Source of the DNA: Toxorhynchites rutilus septentrionalis
Taxonomy: Eukaryota; Arthropoda; Insecta; Diptera; Culicidae
Reading direction: 5' to 3'
Length of the DNA: 64,000 nucleotides
NCBI RefSeq assembly: GCF_029784135.1
Contig: NC_073746.1
Location: forward strand, 257,400,994 to 257,464,993
In this document: positions 35,380 to 47,483 of the stretch, piece after piece
Numbering within the stretch: the stretch's first letter is position 1
Layout: each line of letters starts with the position of its first letter
Notes under the pieces: model-generated
Seen by the model: only the letters and a program-made list of their open reading frames with translations
Told to the model about the DNA's origin: nothing
The model's database searches: none
Translations under genes and position numbers: made by a program

Positions 35380-36730
35380 ACCAAACGAAAAATAACATTG
35401 ACAATTATCCCCAATAACCCCCTATGTAAGTTTCAATAGAAAGAACAAAAAAAAATCCCATTATTTACCGAGTTATAGCCATTTCAGTGATGTAGGAGTG
35501 GGCGATCTTCATAAAAAGATCGATCTTATCGAATCGATTTTCCAAACGGCTTAAGGATCGATCCACTGATTTAATCGGTACTAAAGAATCGATCTTTGCT
35601 GAATCGATCTTTACCGAATCGATTTTCGAAAAATTTAAAGCTTTCTTTCGAATATGCTTGTTCTATATGAATGACGTCTTTTCTTTGAACAGGGAATACA
35701 AATTTCATATTTTAATATCAAAAGCATTTTGTTTTGTTTCTCAGCATGAAGGCCATAGCCACAATGCTTTCATATTGTGCTGTCAGGTAGTCGTTTCATT
35801 AAATAAAAAATAATTGGAAAAGCATAACATTATTAGGAATTCAACAACCGCCCAAAACTCAGCTGACAATAAGAGCCAATCGTGTCATACATTTGTCATT
35901 TAGTCGATGCCGATTCTTGATTTTGGCGCCGGATCCAGAAAACAATCTTTCGCCTGTAATTGATGCCAACATCAGGTTCAGTGATCCTATACGCAATCGT
36001 TTACAGTTCATCCCCTCAGTAGCTGCCACTAGTTCCGTCTCTGTCAGCATTTGAACAGAAGTAAATCGTAGAAGAAGCAATCCAAATGTTGATATTATGT
36101 TCAAAAAAATGTTAGGTGACATTTTATGAGATAAAAAATCGATGTATACTGAAAAACAAATTTACAGAAAGATCGAAAAGATCGAAAGCAAGAAAAATCG
36201 ATTTTCTCGATTTTATTGAGTACAAAAGATCGATCCTAAAAATCGGAAATCGGAATGGAAAAGATCGATCTTCTAAGAATCGATCCGAGATCGCCCAATC
36301 CTACAGTGATGCGGTATCTAATCTAGTACGGCCTTGACGCAATACATGAAATGCGTTCTTTTCGAAACTCTTTTATCCAAACTGGCGTACACGATATCTC
36401 ATGTTCTACCGAGCCGATTTTTCAATTTCAGCATATTTAAAACATTGAAATGGTACTGAAAAAAAACATGCTGAAAATAATTTATTTTTACAGAAATTTG
36501 TCATTTTGTTAAAAAAAATAAACGTTTTGATGTAGAACTACGTCTTTCAGGAAGGGTGCCAAATCAGAAATCAGGTCACGTTTTTATGAAAGAAGGTTAA
36601 CCTTAATAATTATTTTCACAGCGAACGAATTCTGACGATTTGCATACCAATCGATTTGGAAATTCTCTAAGATTTGTTTGATATAATGTAACAATTGCAT
36701 AATCCCTAAACGGTTTATACTGGAAGCGCT
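35380..36730 (+). repeat. Family-R copy interrupted by a hAT
   Basis: Family-R sequence runs to 35492, is broken by the hAT, resumes at 36304 with GATGCGGTATCTAATCTAG and GGCGTACACGATATC, and reaches the palindrome GATGTAGAACTACGTC at about 36531. It is then truncated by a mariner at about 36735. Confidence 0.75.
35493..36303 (-). mobile_element. hAT element with 8-bp target duplication
   Basis: The ends TAGGAGTGGGCGATC and (inverted) TAGGATTGGGCGATC are flanked by perfect CAGTGATG duplications (35485-35492 and 36304-36311). Dense GATCGAT-type motifs fill both subterminal regions. The minus strand at 36122-35859 encodes a relic of the hAT C-terminal dimerisation domain: SITGERLFSGSGAKIKNRHR. 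It is 811 bp and non-autonomous. Confidence 0.93.
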
Positions 36731-36734
36731 CTAG

Positions 36735-37260
36735 AGGCGTGGGGGGGAAACGAATAGTGCGTTCGGTTGCTTGAAGTGTCTGCTATAAACGTACGAAAAC
36801 ACGTTTTTGTCACTATAGTAGTTTGCGAGTAGCAGTTGTTTGAATGGAACGTGGTTTGTAGTGCGCGTCGGAAATCTTGTGTGACGAAAAACACGAACAA
36901 CAACGCACCTGCCCATAACGCGCTGTCGGTGAAGCAATTTTTAGCCGATAAGGGCATTCCAGTGCTCGAACATGCCCCGTACTCGCCAGATCTAGCCCCA
37001 TGCGACTTTTTTCTATTCCCCAAGATCAAATCCGTGCTGAAAGGTCCGTAGAAGAGGCAAAGGAAAAAGCGATGCGGCTTTTGAACGCCATCACAAAAGT
37101 AGAGTTTCAGCATTGCTTCGAACAATGGAAAAACGTATGGAAAGGTGTGTGAGGAGCCGAGGGAAGTATATTGAAGGGAAGCACATCATTGTATCGTAAT
37201 TTTTTAAATATAACCCTTTTTCGTAACCAGTTTCGTTATTTAATAGACATACCTCTTAAG
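36735..37260 (+). mobile_element. Deleted mariner
   Basis: The strand reads NNNAPAHNALSVKQFLADKG, then EHAPYSPDLAPCDFFLFPKI and a natural-looking tail (EQWKNVWKGV and stop). The motif usually written DNAPAH has Asn where the catalytic Asp is expected, at the seam of an internal deletion (about 36895). The N-terminal half is missing. The end lies near 37250-37340; inverted ends are not certain. Confidence 0.75.
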
Positions 37261-38579
37261 AAGTACACAAAAATTTGATTTTTTACCTCGTTTCTCATGC
37301 TAATCCGTACCTTTTTGAGGTATCGAACTATTCGTTCCAGCTCCGGTTTCCTAAACGTTGTGATCATTTTCAGCTACTACGAAATCGAATGTAACCGTAT
37401 CAACGTGTGTAACAAAAACAAATCTGAGCCCTTGCCATTTCTCATACGTCTTTTCTGAATAGTGTAAGTAACGAGCCGCCTGTCAATTCCACCATCTTAG
37501 GTACAGCTCCCATTGGTTGCAATTTCCACATGGCCCTTTTCAAATGTTAACGAATGAGAGCTGAAACAATCCATGCGAAAATGTCTCACCGAAGGTAAGG
37601 TTAGGTGCATTCTACATTCTTCGTGAGTGTGAAAAATTATATTTTACAAACACTATAGAAATGTCAAAATTCGTGTTAAAAGAAAAAGGACAGAAGCTAG
37701 AGGTTAGTTCGATGCAGTGATCTATAGTCAGAAAATATGTCCCTATGTACTTCAATTAATCACATTATCGAGCAGTTTTGTGACGATCCTCTATCAGCGA
37801 TTTTATAAACATGTAGCGATAAATTCGAGACTCTTCAAGTTTTGCTCAAATAAAAGTTTAAGGAACTTGTTCCACAGTAATGTTCGAGTGATGGAAAACG
37901 TAATTTTGATCTGTTCGAATGATATGATTAGTTAATAGTTTATTTCGTCATTTTATGAACTACATATAAATACTATACGAAGCTTCAAAGAAAATTCTAT
38001 TTCTCAAGCAATGGAATGGGTAAAAAATATAATTTAGATCTTAAACGGTTTTACAGGATTCAGTTTTCTTCCATTTTTTTAAGAGCAATCTTTCAGTTTT
38101 TTTAAATATTATTGGCAACTCTGGGTGCGACTTGGCAGCGCGGTTCGATCCCAAAGACGGAACCAAATAAACGAAAAGCGCTGATAGCTTTAGACAACTC
38201 TCTTCATAAATAATTGCTGACAAATGCGTGATACGCGAATCAAATTAATGTACCACATTCGTTGAACGGACAATAAGAGAAAAGAGAGTAACTAGTGCAA
38301 TTTAAGCTTCGCCATTTCTCAATAATTCGCAGAGATATTTGCATCAATCGATAGGAAATATTTCTACTCGCGCAAGTGCAAACATTCAGTGCAAAAGTTG
38401 ATAGTTGCTCTGGAGTATGTTGTACAGAGGGAATAAACACTGTTTTATCAGACACGTGCTGACATGAGGCTACAAATACATGATATAGTTATATTGTCGG
38501 ACAGTCGGTTCCTGCAGTACAGACGGAGCGGAGATATTTGTTTTCGGAGCGAGAAGTTAATTCTGTTCGATTTTTTTCG
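37261..38579. other. No gene recognised
   Basis: No motif or repeat end recognised. Confidence 0.4.
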
Positions 38580-39410
38580 TTTCAGATAACTAGGAGGGCT
38601 GGTTATGTGTACATGTACGCCATGGTACAACTTTTAAACCCACTCACTTCATCGGCTTGTAATTATTCTAATTTTGAATATTTTTTCCCGTTCATTTCTT
38701 GTTGTATTAGTAAAAGAAGAATAAACAAATAATGAAAAAGTGTGTAGTAAACACATTCTTCATTTTATTTATGACGTAGAACTACGTCTTTCAGGAAGGG
38801 TGAAAACAGATCACGTTTTTATGAAATAAAGTTAACGTTAATAACTATTTTCACTGTGAACGAATTCTCATGATTTGCATACCTATCGAATCGGACATTT
38901 TCTAAGATTTTCTAATGCTATACATTACAATTCTATAATTTCTAAACGGTTTAAATTCATGAAAACCAGAAGAACTTCCATTTTTCCCATACTTTTTTTC
39001 TGCCGATTTGTGTAATTCGAACATTTTTTTAATAGATCGGAAAGATGTTTGCATCAATTGATAGGAAATATTTCTACGCGTCCATCATAATTAATAAAAT
39101 GTTATTTTTCATGAGATGAACAATTGAATAACTGTAAAATGTCAAGCGTTATCTAAACGCTCTAACTGCCAAGTTTTGATTGGCCCGATATACAGTTTCC
39201 CCAACACAGACTTAAGAATCGATGTACCTCGCTTGTCGTTGTGCAGACTGGAATATGTTTCCCTAAACTTACTTTTAAACTGAGAAGCCTGGGAAATCGT
39301 CAAATATGATTGCGTAGTTCTACGTCGAAAATATGTGGTCGTGTCCTAGATACAACCCCTTACAATTTTTTTTCAGAGCTCAAGAAAACCTCCAAAATTC
39401 GTGCCTCTAC
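38580..39410 (+). repeat. Family-R copy, interrupted at its right side
   Basis: It carries GCCATGGTACAACTT, the palindrome GACGTAGAACTACGTC at 38774, the octamer-like ATTTGCAT at about 38873, the block TTGATTGGCCCGATATACAG (39177), and a closing GCGTAGTTCTACGTCG at about 39312. It runs into the second hAT at 39411 and continues at 40474. Confidence 0.75.
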
Positions 39411-40473
39411 CAGGGTTGCCATAAAAATCTGTGTTCTTGGTCTCAAACATTCTTTCTATCTGTGTTTTTTCTCAGAAAATCTGTATCGAAATCTGTATCA
39501 ACCCTTTTGTCGTTTGTCTACTTCCAGCCACCACAGCAAAGAAGTATACTAATATTATAATTTATGCAACAATGTATCAGTTCACACTTTTCATAATAGA
39601 ATTTTATAGTCTTATTCACTTATTCACAAAACAAAACGGTGCCACTATGAAAAATAGATAACGGTACTCAGTATAAACAAAAGTTGTCATCCATACTTGA
39701 GGAAAGGATTAATGGAAAAATCCATGTATTGCGGTACTGTGTAGATGTAAATAGCATTGTTCTGTATGTTAAAATAAAAAGATAAAAGTCGAAAGACGCC
39801 AATCTAATTTTTCGCGTGATTTTGTGATGCGAAGGATATCACGCGAAAAAGAATTATAGCAAATATTTTATGAACATAAACATAAAAACATTGTTTAGTA
39901 AATACTTATCAGAAGTTTACACAAAACAAAGAAGGAATCTTGTTCATTTTTCGTAAGTTATACATCACTTTTTTATCATGCAAAAAAATTGCGACAAAAA
40001 AGTACGACACACATGTCGAAATTCAATCTTGAATCAAAATCTTAGCTTTAGTATCATTGATTGACATAGTCATTATGAATTAGACGATGTTGGTGGTATC
40101 CACGTAAAAATTCGTATCCACTGTGCTTTAGGAGGAGAAAAATAAACAGTGTTATTTATTTATTGTGAAGCTAGCCGAAGACGCAGGCTTTTGCATCTTT
40201 TTGTGTCAGTTTGAACATGAGAAAGCAGTACTACACGTTACATATGAATGCCAAAATGAATCTCATTCAGACTGATTTTATATGAATAAAATTGGTGAGT
40301 TGGGAATAAATATTATCAAGACCAATAACTATTATTGAATTGTTATTTTAAAAATCTGTAAATCTGTATGAAAACCAAAAAAAAATCTGTAATTTGTATC
40401 TACAGATTTCTGGTTTCAAAAAGTCTGAAGAATCTGTATAAATACAGATTATTCTGTAAATATGGTAACCCTA
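39411..40473. mobile_element. hAT-type element with target duplication
   Basis: The left end CAGGGTTGCCATAAAAATCT and the inverted right end TAGGGTTACCATATTTACAG lie between GCCTCTAC (39403-39410) and GCCTCAAC (40474-40481), an 8-bp duplication with one mismatch. AATCTGTA-type motifs repeat many times within about 110 bp of each end. No transposase is recognisable in the 1063 bp. Confidence 0.88.
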
Positions 40474-40481
40474 GCCTCAAC

Positions 40482-41535
40482 ACTAGGAAACTCTCTTAAT
40501 ACAAGAGTGAGCAACTTATTAACAGTTGAGTCCGGGCTTTTTCGAAAGCTCATAGTTAACGGAAATGGTGCGTTCATTTATTCGAACCGCAATTTAATTA
40601 TGCATGAACAAACATATTCAAATGCGAGCGTGTTAAAACAAATCAACGTGCTAACGGACACATTTACATTGGCACTAACACTGTCATTGTTGACCGCAAT
40701 CACGTTCATCAACGACGAACATTCTATTGAAGATCCAGGGAAGAGCAGCCAAGCGTTGACGGCATCAAATGCCCTAATCAACATAATGATGTGTTTTTTC
40801 CAGTTTCGTTAGTGTCGATTATGCCACGCAAATGACCAATAAATTACATCTTCTACGTAATTGCTTTCTACGAAGACATCATTCGAACTAATAACTTGCT
40901 TCATAATTCTTCTAGTGTCATCTACGCAAGACACCGATGAAAATTTAATAAATATTATAAAGAAGTAATTAAAAACGACCCGTATTGATGGCCGTAACGC
41001 CATCCGGCGTGAGTATGAATTATAGTCAAGTTCACCCGAGTGCCCTTTTCGATTATTATATGTACTGTCCGTAATTATCACTTGACAAAACTCGATATGG
41101 TTCTTAAGCACAACCGAAGTCGAATCTTTACAACAATTCTCCCAACTGTCGTTACTTGGAAATGATGTGAATTATGATGCGTCAAGATGTAGTCGCGGAT
41201 GGCACGGGTTGCCGCTGGAAGCCGTCATTAGTTCCGCACCAGGTGACAACTCTATCCGTTGGGAAAATAGGCTTCATTCAATCCCTCGAAGCATGTAGCG
41301 GTTAATTAACAATTGGTTGAGAGGACATTTGGAGTACTGCTATGAAGTTTGGACACTCGTCGATTTTAGGCATTGTGTAACCGTAGCATAAGCTACGCGT
41401 CTCACAAGCAAAGCGTCAAACATTAGTGTTTGTGGGAATGAGCCAAATTTTCGAATTTAACATTCGAGCTAAATTCAGCATGCATCTTGTGGTCCTCCAC
41501 AGATGAAGGGGCGACTGTCGTCCCTGAGATATGAT
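40482..41535. other. Repeat-poor stretch, no gene recognised
   Basis: An open frame of 116 codons at 40462-40812 begins inside the hAT end and has no motif, so it is not called. Confidence 0.4.
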
Positions 41536-42073
41536 AACAGTTCGGCTGAAAAGTTTAAAAGGTAACAGAGTAACTATTTTTTTTTTTTTGAAAAATTTAA
41601 TTTTTCTTATTCAACATAGTTGCCTTTGAGGGCGATACAGCGATTATAGCGATCTCGCAACTTTTCAATACCATTTTTATAGTAGTCTTTCGGTTTTTCC
41701 TCAAAATAGGCCTCAGTTTCGGTAATCACTTCATCATCGGTCTCCAATTTCTTGAAAGCGTGCATTCTCTTCAGGTCTGCGAACAGAAAATAGTTGCTGG
41801 AGGACAGATCTGGAGAATACGGTGAATGCGGAGAAATTTGAAGCCCAACCCATGCAATTTTGCCACCAATACACGAAATTCGGATTTTTCCATTTGTTTC
41901 AAAATAACAAAAGTTGCTTCACTCTCAATGCTGTAACTCAAGAACCAATCGACCGATTGCTGTCAAATTTTGACACGTATCCATTGAATGATGGTGCTTT
42001 GTGATAGTCAAGTAGATTTTTGCAAGAGGCGCCATCTAGACGTCACCCTTTCGAACTGTTCAGCCGAACTGTT
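41536..42073 (-). mobile_element. Deleted mariner with both ends
   Basis: AACAGTTCGGCTGAAAAGTT at the left and AACAGTTCGGCTGAACAGTT (inverted) at the right are about 27-bp TIRs with a few differences. The minus strand at about 41825-41620 encodes the mariner C-terminal third: PYSPDLSSSNYFLFADLKRM, then EKLRDRYNRCIALKGNYVE and stop. The third catalytic residue position has Asn where DD34D mariners have Asp. The N-terminal two thirds are deleted. Confidence 0.85.
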
Positions 42074-42270
42074 GAATTCAATCACAGCTTACGCAGAATA
42101 TGTACCGAAACTTAGAATTCATCGCGCCATTGATTATTCTGAGTGAAACCCTAAAATAGTATTCTAGTTTGCATTCAATGGCTCTCTCATTCCACCTGAT
42201 TTAAAGTTGCTATGCACTGTAATTGAATTTTGTTTTGTATTGGATACATCTACCCTGGAGGAAAGTGATT

Positions 42271-42769
42271 TTTTTTTTTTTATTCCATTTATTTATTTTA
42301 GGCTCCTTAGTATTTTTAGCTGTAACAGAGTCGAATTTTAATCGTGTTCATGTCACATGGTTATTATCATATCTATAATTATAGCACATTACTCAGTTGC
42401 CATTCGCCAGTATTCCTTCTATACCATTGCATATGGTACATTTTTACACAGTAGCCATTTAGTCGTAAGAGTATTCTTTCTGTTCTTCCATTATCCAGTT
42501 AGACCACCGGACAGCGGAGACAGTTGATATTGATCATTGTTGAGTTATTTATAGAACAGCAGCCCGATGTGTCTTGCAGAGCAGAGCAGTTGTATGGATG
42601 AATCGATCTTGTTTCGACCGTGGATCGATCTCCATCGCTGATGATTGTTGCGTGGACGTAGTTATTCTGTAATAACACAAAGATGGTCAATGAGGGCCCT
42701 GAGTTTTGAACTCACGATCGATCGCTTACTAAGCGAACGCGCAACCAATGTGGCTACGGAGACCCCCTA
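42271..42769 (-). mobile_element. Long tRNA-derived SINE with target duplication
   Basis: The minus strand starts GGGGGTCTCCGTAGCCACAT, a tRNA-like head (about 42769-42685) with a B-box-like GAGTTCAAAACTC, and ends in an A-rich tail next to T-rich plus-strand sequence at 42271. AAAGTGATT is duplicated at 42262-42270 and 42770-42778, indicating target-primed insertion. At about 500 bp it is long for a SINE. The 63-codon frame inside is incidental. Confidence 0.8.
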
Positions 42770-42818
42770 AAAGTGATTATTGAAAATATAAATTTCAAAC
42801 TCTTTTTTTTCTTAGAAA

Positions 42819-42923
42819 CTAGCTGATCCGGCGAACTTCGTCCCACCCATATTTGATATTTTGATTTAAATCGAACATTCGAACACTCAAGTTCGGACAC
42901 CAACTTATTTTTATTTATATAGA
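42819..42923 (-). mobile_element. Short Helitron-like (family H) copy
   Basis: A|CTAGCTGATCCGGCGAACTT at one side and TTTATATAGA at the other give a 105-bp, almost end-only copy. Confidence 0.5.
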
Positions 42924-44498
42924 ATAAACTAATTGAATAAATAGTTTAACAATAACATTAAGATTTTGTTTCAGTGGAATAGAAGTTCTTTTTTGATGTT
43001 ATAGAGGCTTCCAGTTCATTTACCTTTAGCCTTGAAAAAGGCCATTAAGATGAATGTCAATGGTGTGAACTTGAATTTAACTTATGATTGTTTGCTATGG
43101 TTGTGCAATTTAGCTACGAAGCTCCGCAAAAATAATCCATTTTTCAGAGGCTCCGAAGCAGAAATGTCTCAGAATGACTATATTATTGAGGAAAAAAACA
43201 CTCGTGCAAAGCGCTAACTCGTTCTAATACTAGCCCCTGTTTTTCAATATAAATTAGGAAGAAAGCATTTTTCCCATCAGCGAAGTTGCTTTTCCACTGC
43301 GAAGCCACATATGCTGACAGTAGCCGCCGGGAACGATCTATTTTCCATCCTTTCGTCTGTCATCGTCCACGAGCGGATGCTGTGGCCGTGACAACGGCTT
43401 CGGAGAGCAGTTTGGCGATCCTTTGATATCAGATATACACCGTGTTCCGTCGTCCGGTTCACATCAAGTCACTCCGGCCAGCAGCCTCGGGCCTAAACCG
43501 GATAATGTTTAAACCGGAAGGGTCTTGCTCTTCCATAAATGAAATTAAAATAACACTGCTGCTGATGCTGAGGCTGAAGCTCTTGTCGTTCTTCAGGAGA
43601 AGTTGATGTTATGTTTTTTTTTCAGCATTGCTCTCCAACTCCTCGAAGCGTAATAATCGAAAAGCATTTTTGACATTGTCCGGATGTTTCCAGTTTTCTT
43701 CCTCACCAAGGCTGCGCGAAGCGGCTCTCGCCTTTAAAGTGGGATATGTTCGGGCGAGCGGAATACATACGAAAAATTCTCCAGCCACGTGCATTCTGGT
43801 CTGTTTATCGGGTCGAGAGCTGAAATGTGTGATCTCGTTTGTATGTAGGCGGATTCCACGCAGCAATTCCGAGTTCGGAGAACGCGGAGAACAAGTTGAA
43901 AACGCAGCGCTCTCTTCGGTTTCATGCTATCCTACGACGGGTCAGTCTAGCAGTATTGGCATTCCGTTTGAAATCATGATCATTTGTTATACGCGACAGG
44001 AACGACACACAAACCAACCATCCCAGGGTGGACATGTTCCGAGAATAACAGGCAAACGGGAAAACAGATACGGTTTAACGAGTTCGCTTTTTTGCGAACA
44101 TTGGCTCGGTTATCGGATTCCGCTTCGTGGCTCGTCAGGGCAGCTTCATTTTCTCGTGCAGCGTTCGAAGCTGGGGAGTATCCCCTGGCTACACGAAGTA
44201 AAATCGAATCGCTCATGAGAGGTGGGTGGAGCAGAAACATTCAACTACAGGCACTGCTGGAAACACGATGTATTCATTGCAAACCGTTGAAATCGACTTC
44301 ACGTCGGCCTCAGCCTTCGTTTCGTAGTCGTTCGCAGCTAGTGTGTGATTTTTTCCATCTCCTGTTCTTTAAATCGAATTTCGAGGTTCGCTTGCCCAAC
44401 CACGCCAAGTCCCGTTCTGGCTTAGGCGCGTAAGTCTTTCACGAGGCAGTGTTGGCAGGAAATACTGAGGAAGGCATTTGAAAAATGTGAATTATTAA
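42924..44498. other. Repeat-poor, GC-richer island
   Basis: The stretch 43240-44440 is clearly less AT-rich than its surroundings and free of recognisable mobile DNA. Frames of up to 196 codons (43628-44218) overlap frames on the other strand and have no motif. It resembles promoter, untranslated exon or enhancer DNA of a long gene; no start site can be fixed. Confidence 0.4.
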
Positions 44499-45236
44499 CA
44501 GACGCGTTTCATTACTATAGAACCACTCCATTTTTCTGAGTTTCCAGAAATATGTAAGAAGTAGGTTGAATTGAAGTATATAGTGTAGGATATAATAACT
44601 ATCTTCATTTATAACACTGACCATTTGAACTTTATTGTTGTGTCCAGGCGCGAAACATTCAATAAACTAAAATTCCAGTGTTTCATGACTATCTCCAATT
44701 CATAAAATCCGGTAAGTCTTGGCATGGTTTCATAAATAGGGGCTTCAGATTATGGACTGGTCAGCTTGGTTACCAGATCAAACTCCTATCAAGAACTTAT
44801 GAGGAGTGATTGAACGAATGGTAGATGCAGCTTACAAAAAGTATGAGTGATTTGAAGAACTTAAACGAGCATTTTCCTCTGCGTAGAACGAGATACACGC
44901 TACAACATGGCGCAGCTTGGTCGAAACAACCCCGAATGGGTTATTTGAATTGATTGAAAACTAAAAATGACCTACGAATTACAAACTTATTGTAACTCAT
45001 GTGAAATTGACGTTAATTTTGCAACGTAGTGAGAGTTTTTCCACCTGGTTCTATAGTTATGGAATTTTAGTTTTTTTATGATTCGCGCCTGGACACGACA
45101 ATAAAGTTCAAATGACCAGTATTATAAATGAAGATGGTTATTATATCCTACAATATATACTTCAATTCAACCGACTTCGTTCATATCTTGGGAAACTCAG
45201 AAAAATGGAGTGGTTCTATAGTTATGAATCGCAGTG
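44499..45236 (+). mobile_element. Tc1-like element with long inverted repeats
   Basis: About 180-190 bp at each end are inverted copies (44499-44690 and 45060-45236). Shared landmarks are CTATAGAACCACTCC, TTCAATTCAACC-type sequence and GTGTCCAGGCGCGAA. The right end closes CGCAGTG before TA. Between them the plus strand reads a Tc1 C-terminus: MDWSAWLPDQTPIKNL, a stop, GVIERMVDAAYKKYE, a stop, then TTWRSLVETTPNGLFELIEN. Stops occur where Trp is expected. The N-terminus is deleted. Confidence 0.8.
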
Positions 45237-45283
45237 TATTTACATTTCGAAAATTTCAATTCCAGTCTAACAAGCAACATATA

Positions 45284-45418
45284 CTGAAGTCGCTTTTTAC
45301 GCGGTTTTTTTATACGCAGTTTTATTTTACGCGGTTGTTGGAATTTACCCGGTTTATTTCTACGCGGATTTCGGAATTTACGCGGCACATATCCCCCGCG
45401 TAAAATGTGACTCCAGTG
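45284..45418. mobile_element. Small MITE with TTTACGCGG repeats
   Basis: CTGAAGTCGCTTTTTACGCG at the left inverts to CACTGGAGTCACATTTTACG at the right, with TA at both edges. Four or five ACGCGG motifs repeat inside. It is of the pogo/Tigger size and type. Confidence 0.6.
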
Positions 45419-46009
45419 TATATAGAAAAATACGAACCTGGGCAAAATTTTGTTTCTTCCAGGTATCTTGTTGTACAACCGATAAGGAATACGCGATATT
45501 GTAGTTTAAAAAAGCATCATTAGAAAATTTTATGAAAAGGAGCGCATTTAGTGGTTGACCATGAAGGGTCTTTGAATGCATATTGAGGCTTTTCGAAAGA
45601 ATGATTATATACATATACTTATTGTTTTTCGAATATAAAAGAAGGATTTTATTTTTCAATTCCGCCTGCGAATGACGGATCTCTATAGTAGCATGTCCGA
45701 AAAAGAACCTGACAGTATTGAGAACTAGAGCAGACGGTCCAAAGTCCCAAAGGAGGATGGTTGTAATAGCTGTTGTTCATGGTTATTATGCAAAGAAAGA
45801 AATGAATAAACTCCTAATCACATCACTCACTACAGTGAAACCTGATTCTTACCAGCCTCCGCTAACAACTATCCCTTCCTTGATAAACGCTAAGGAACCA
45901 CGCTATAGGTACGGGTCTTCTGGCCTTCGGGCGGCGAATATCATACTAACATTCCTTCCCTTCCCCTGGTGACTGTAAGGACGTGGCCGACGTCGTTATT
46001 GACTATTTA
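45419..46009. other. Nothing recognised
   Basis: No recognisable gene or repeat. Confidence 0.4.
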
Positions 46010-46435
46010 AGTTTGATTCACCGAAACTTGCACAATGAGAATGATTGAAACATCTTAATTAGAGGATTTCAATAACACTTCGGAAGTGAAAAACATAAAA
46101 GTTAATGGTTTATAGGGCGTTATTATTAATTTCATCCGGCAAATTAATAGTAAACTTGATTGTTTCTATTAAACAACCTAAATCTCTCCAATCGCTCTAT
46201 AATTTGTTCTTTGATACCCAACTTATATCATTCTTAATTTAACTGCAATATCATTATAAACAATTCACGGTGAGTTTAATATCAAAATCTTCATAAATCA
46301 CGATTTTACTCCACTGAACTTATAATGGCCAATTATCTTGCACCTCAACGTTGAACTGTTATATTTTTTCTTGATATTAGCCATATTTGAAATATTGAAA
46401 AAAAAATAAAACTGTATACTATCGAGTCCGACCTG
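46010..46435. mobile_element. Family-P fragment
   Basis: The body matches 7490-7660 and 12700-12850 and ends ATCGAGTCCGACCTG before TA. Confidence 0.65.
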
Positions 46436-46437
46436 TA

Positions 46438-47100
46438 TTAACAGAAAAAATTGTAAGGAGTTGTATCAAGGACACGACCGCATGTTTTCGACGTAAAACT
46501 ACACAATTGTATTATGCAATCCACTTGTTTACCACTTCGAATATTATTTTAGAAAGCATCGAAATTTTTGTAATACATGGATGTATATTTGCAAAGCGGA
46601 TTTCTACAGGTACATCGATTTTGAAGTCTGTGTTTGGGGAAACCGTAAATCGGCCCAATCAAAACTTGGCAGTTAGAGCGTTTAGATAACGCTTGACATT
46701 TTACAGTTATTCAATTGTTCATCTCATGAAAAATAACATTTTATTAATTGTGATAGACGCATAGGAATATTTCCTATCAATTGATGCAAACATCTTTCCG
46801 AACTGTTCGAGTTATAAGCATTCGAAATACGGGTACGGTTAGCACACAAATCGGCAGAACAAATGTATGGGAAAAAAGGAAGTTCAGTTTTCATGATTTT
46901 AAACCTTTTTGAGATAAGCGAATTGTAATGTATAGCATATCAAACAAATCTTAGAGAATTTCCGATTCGATTGGTATGCAAATCATGAGAATTCGTTCAC
47001 AGTGAAAATAGTTATTAACATAAACTTTATTTCATAAAAACATGACCTGTTTTCGGATATGGCACCATTCCTGAAAGACGTAGTTCTACGTCAAAAAATG
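46438..47100 (-). repeat. Family-R copy, reverse
   Basis: It starts with the AATTGTAAGGAGTTGTATC block, contains TCTGTGTTTGGGGAAACC and TTCCTATCAATTGATGCAAA, and closes with AGACGTAGTTCTACGTC at about 47078. This is a compact copy (about 600 bp between palindromes) without the long tandem expansion. Confidence 0.75.
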
Positions 47101-47483
47101 TTTCAAATTATATTTGAAATACCTACTACAGATTTAAACCATATAAATGTATGAAATTGAGTAACATTTTATTAGTAAAGAAGCAAAGAGGTAAAATGCA
47201 TGGGATGCAAATGCTGCAAATAGCTATCTCTTTTCATTTCGCTGAAATTATGTTTTAAGAATATCAAAAGATTACGAATTTTACGCCACTGTATCCACGT
47301 TGATAACTGAAACCCAAAAATTATTAGATAAAAATGCTATTGAAGTGAAATATTAACAATAAAAAATTATAGGGCTCGAGTGCTAAAGAATGAGCAGTTA
47401 GAGAGCATTAATTTGCTTGATAGAAACATTCGAGTTTATCATCAATATCACTATATCAATATCATTATCATATTTATCAATAT
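47101..47483. repeat. Mixed AT-rich DNA with a family-P scrap
   Basis: TTGATAGAAACATTCGAGTTT (about 47418; 20 bases of it match 7515 in reverse) marks a reversed family-P fragment. The rest is unassigned. Confidence 0.35.

Noticed and set aside
40462..40812. 116-codon open frame (+)
   Set aside because: It begins inside the right end of a hAT element and has no protein-like motif.
42685..42769. tRNA-like sequence (minus)
   Set aside because: It is the head of a SINE with a 9-bp target duplication; the acceptor stem does not pair properly.
43628..44218. 196-codon open frame (+) in a GC-richer island
   Set aside because: Equally long frames overlap on the other strand and in another plus frame, no motif or codon bias is seen, and GC content alone lowers stop frequency.
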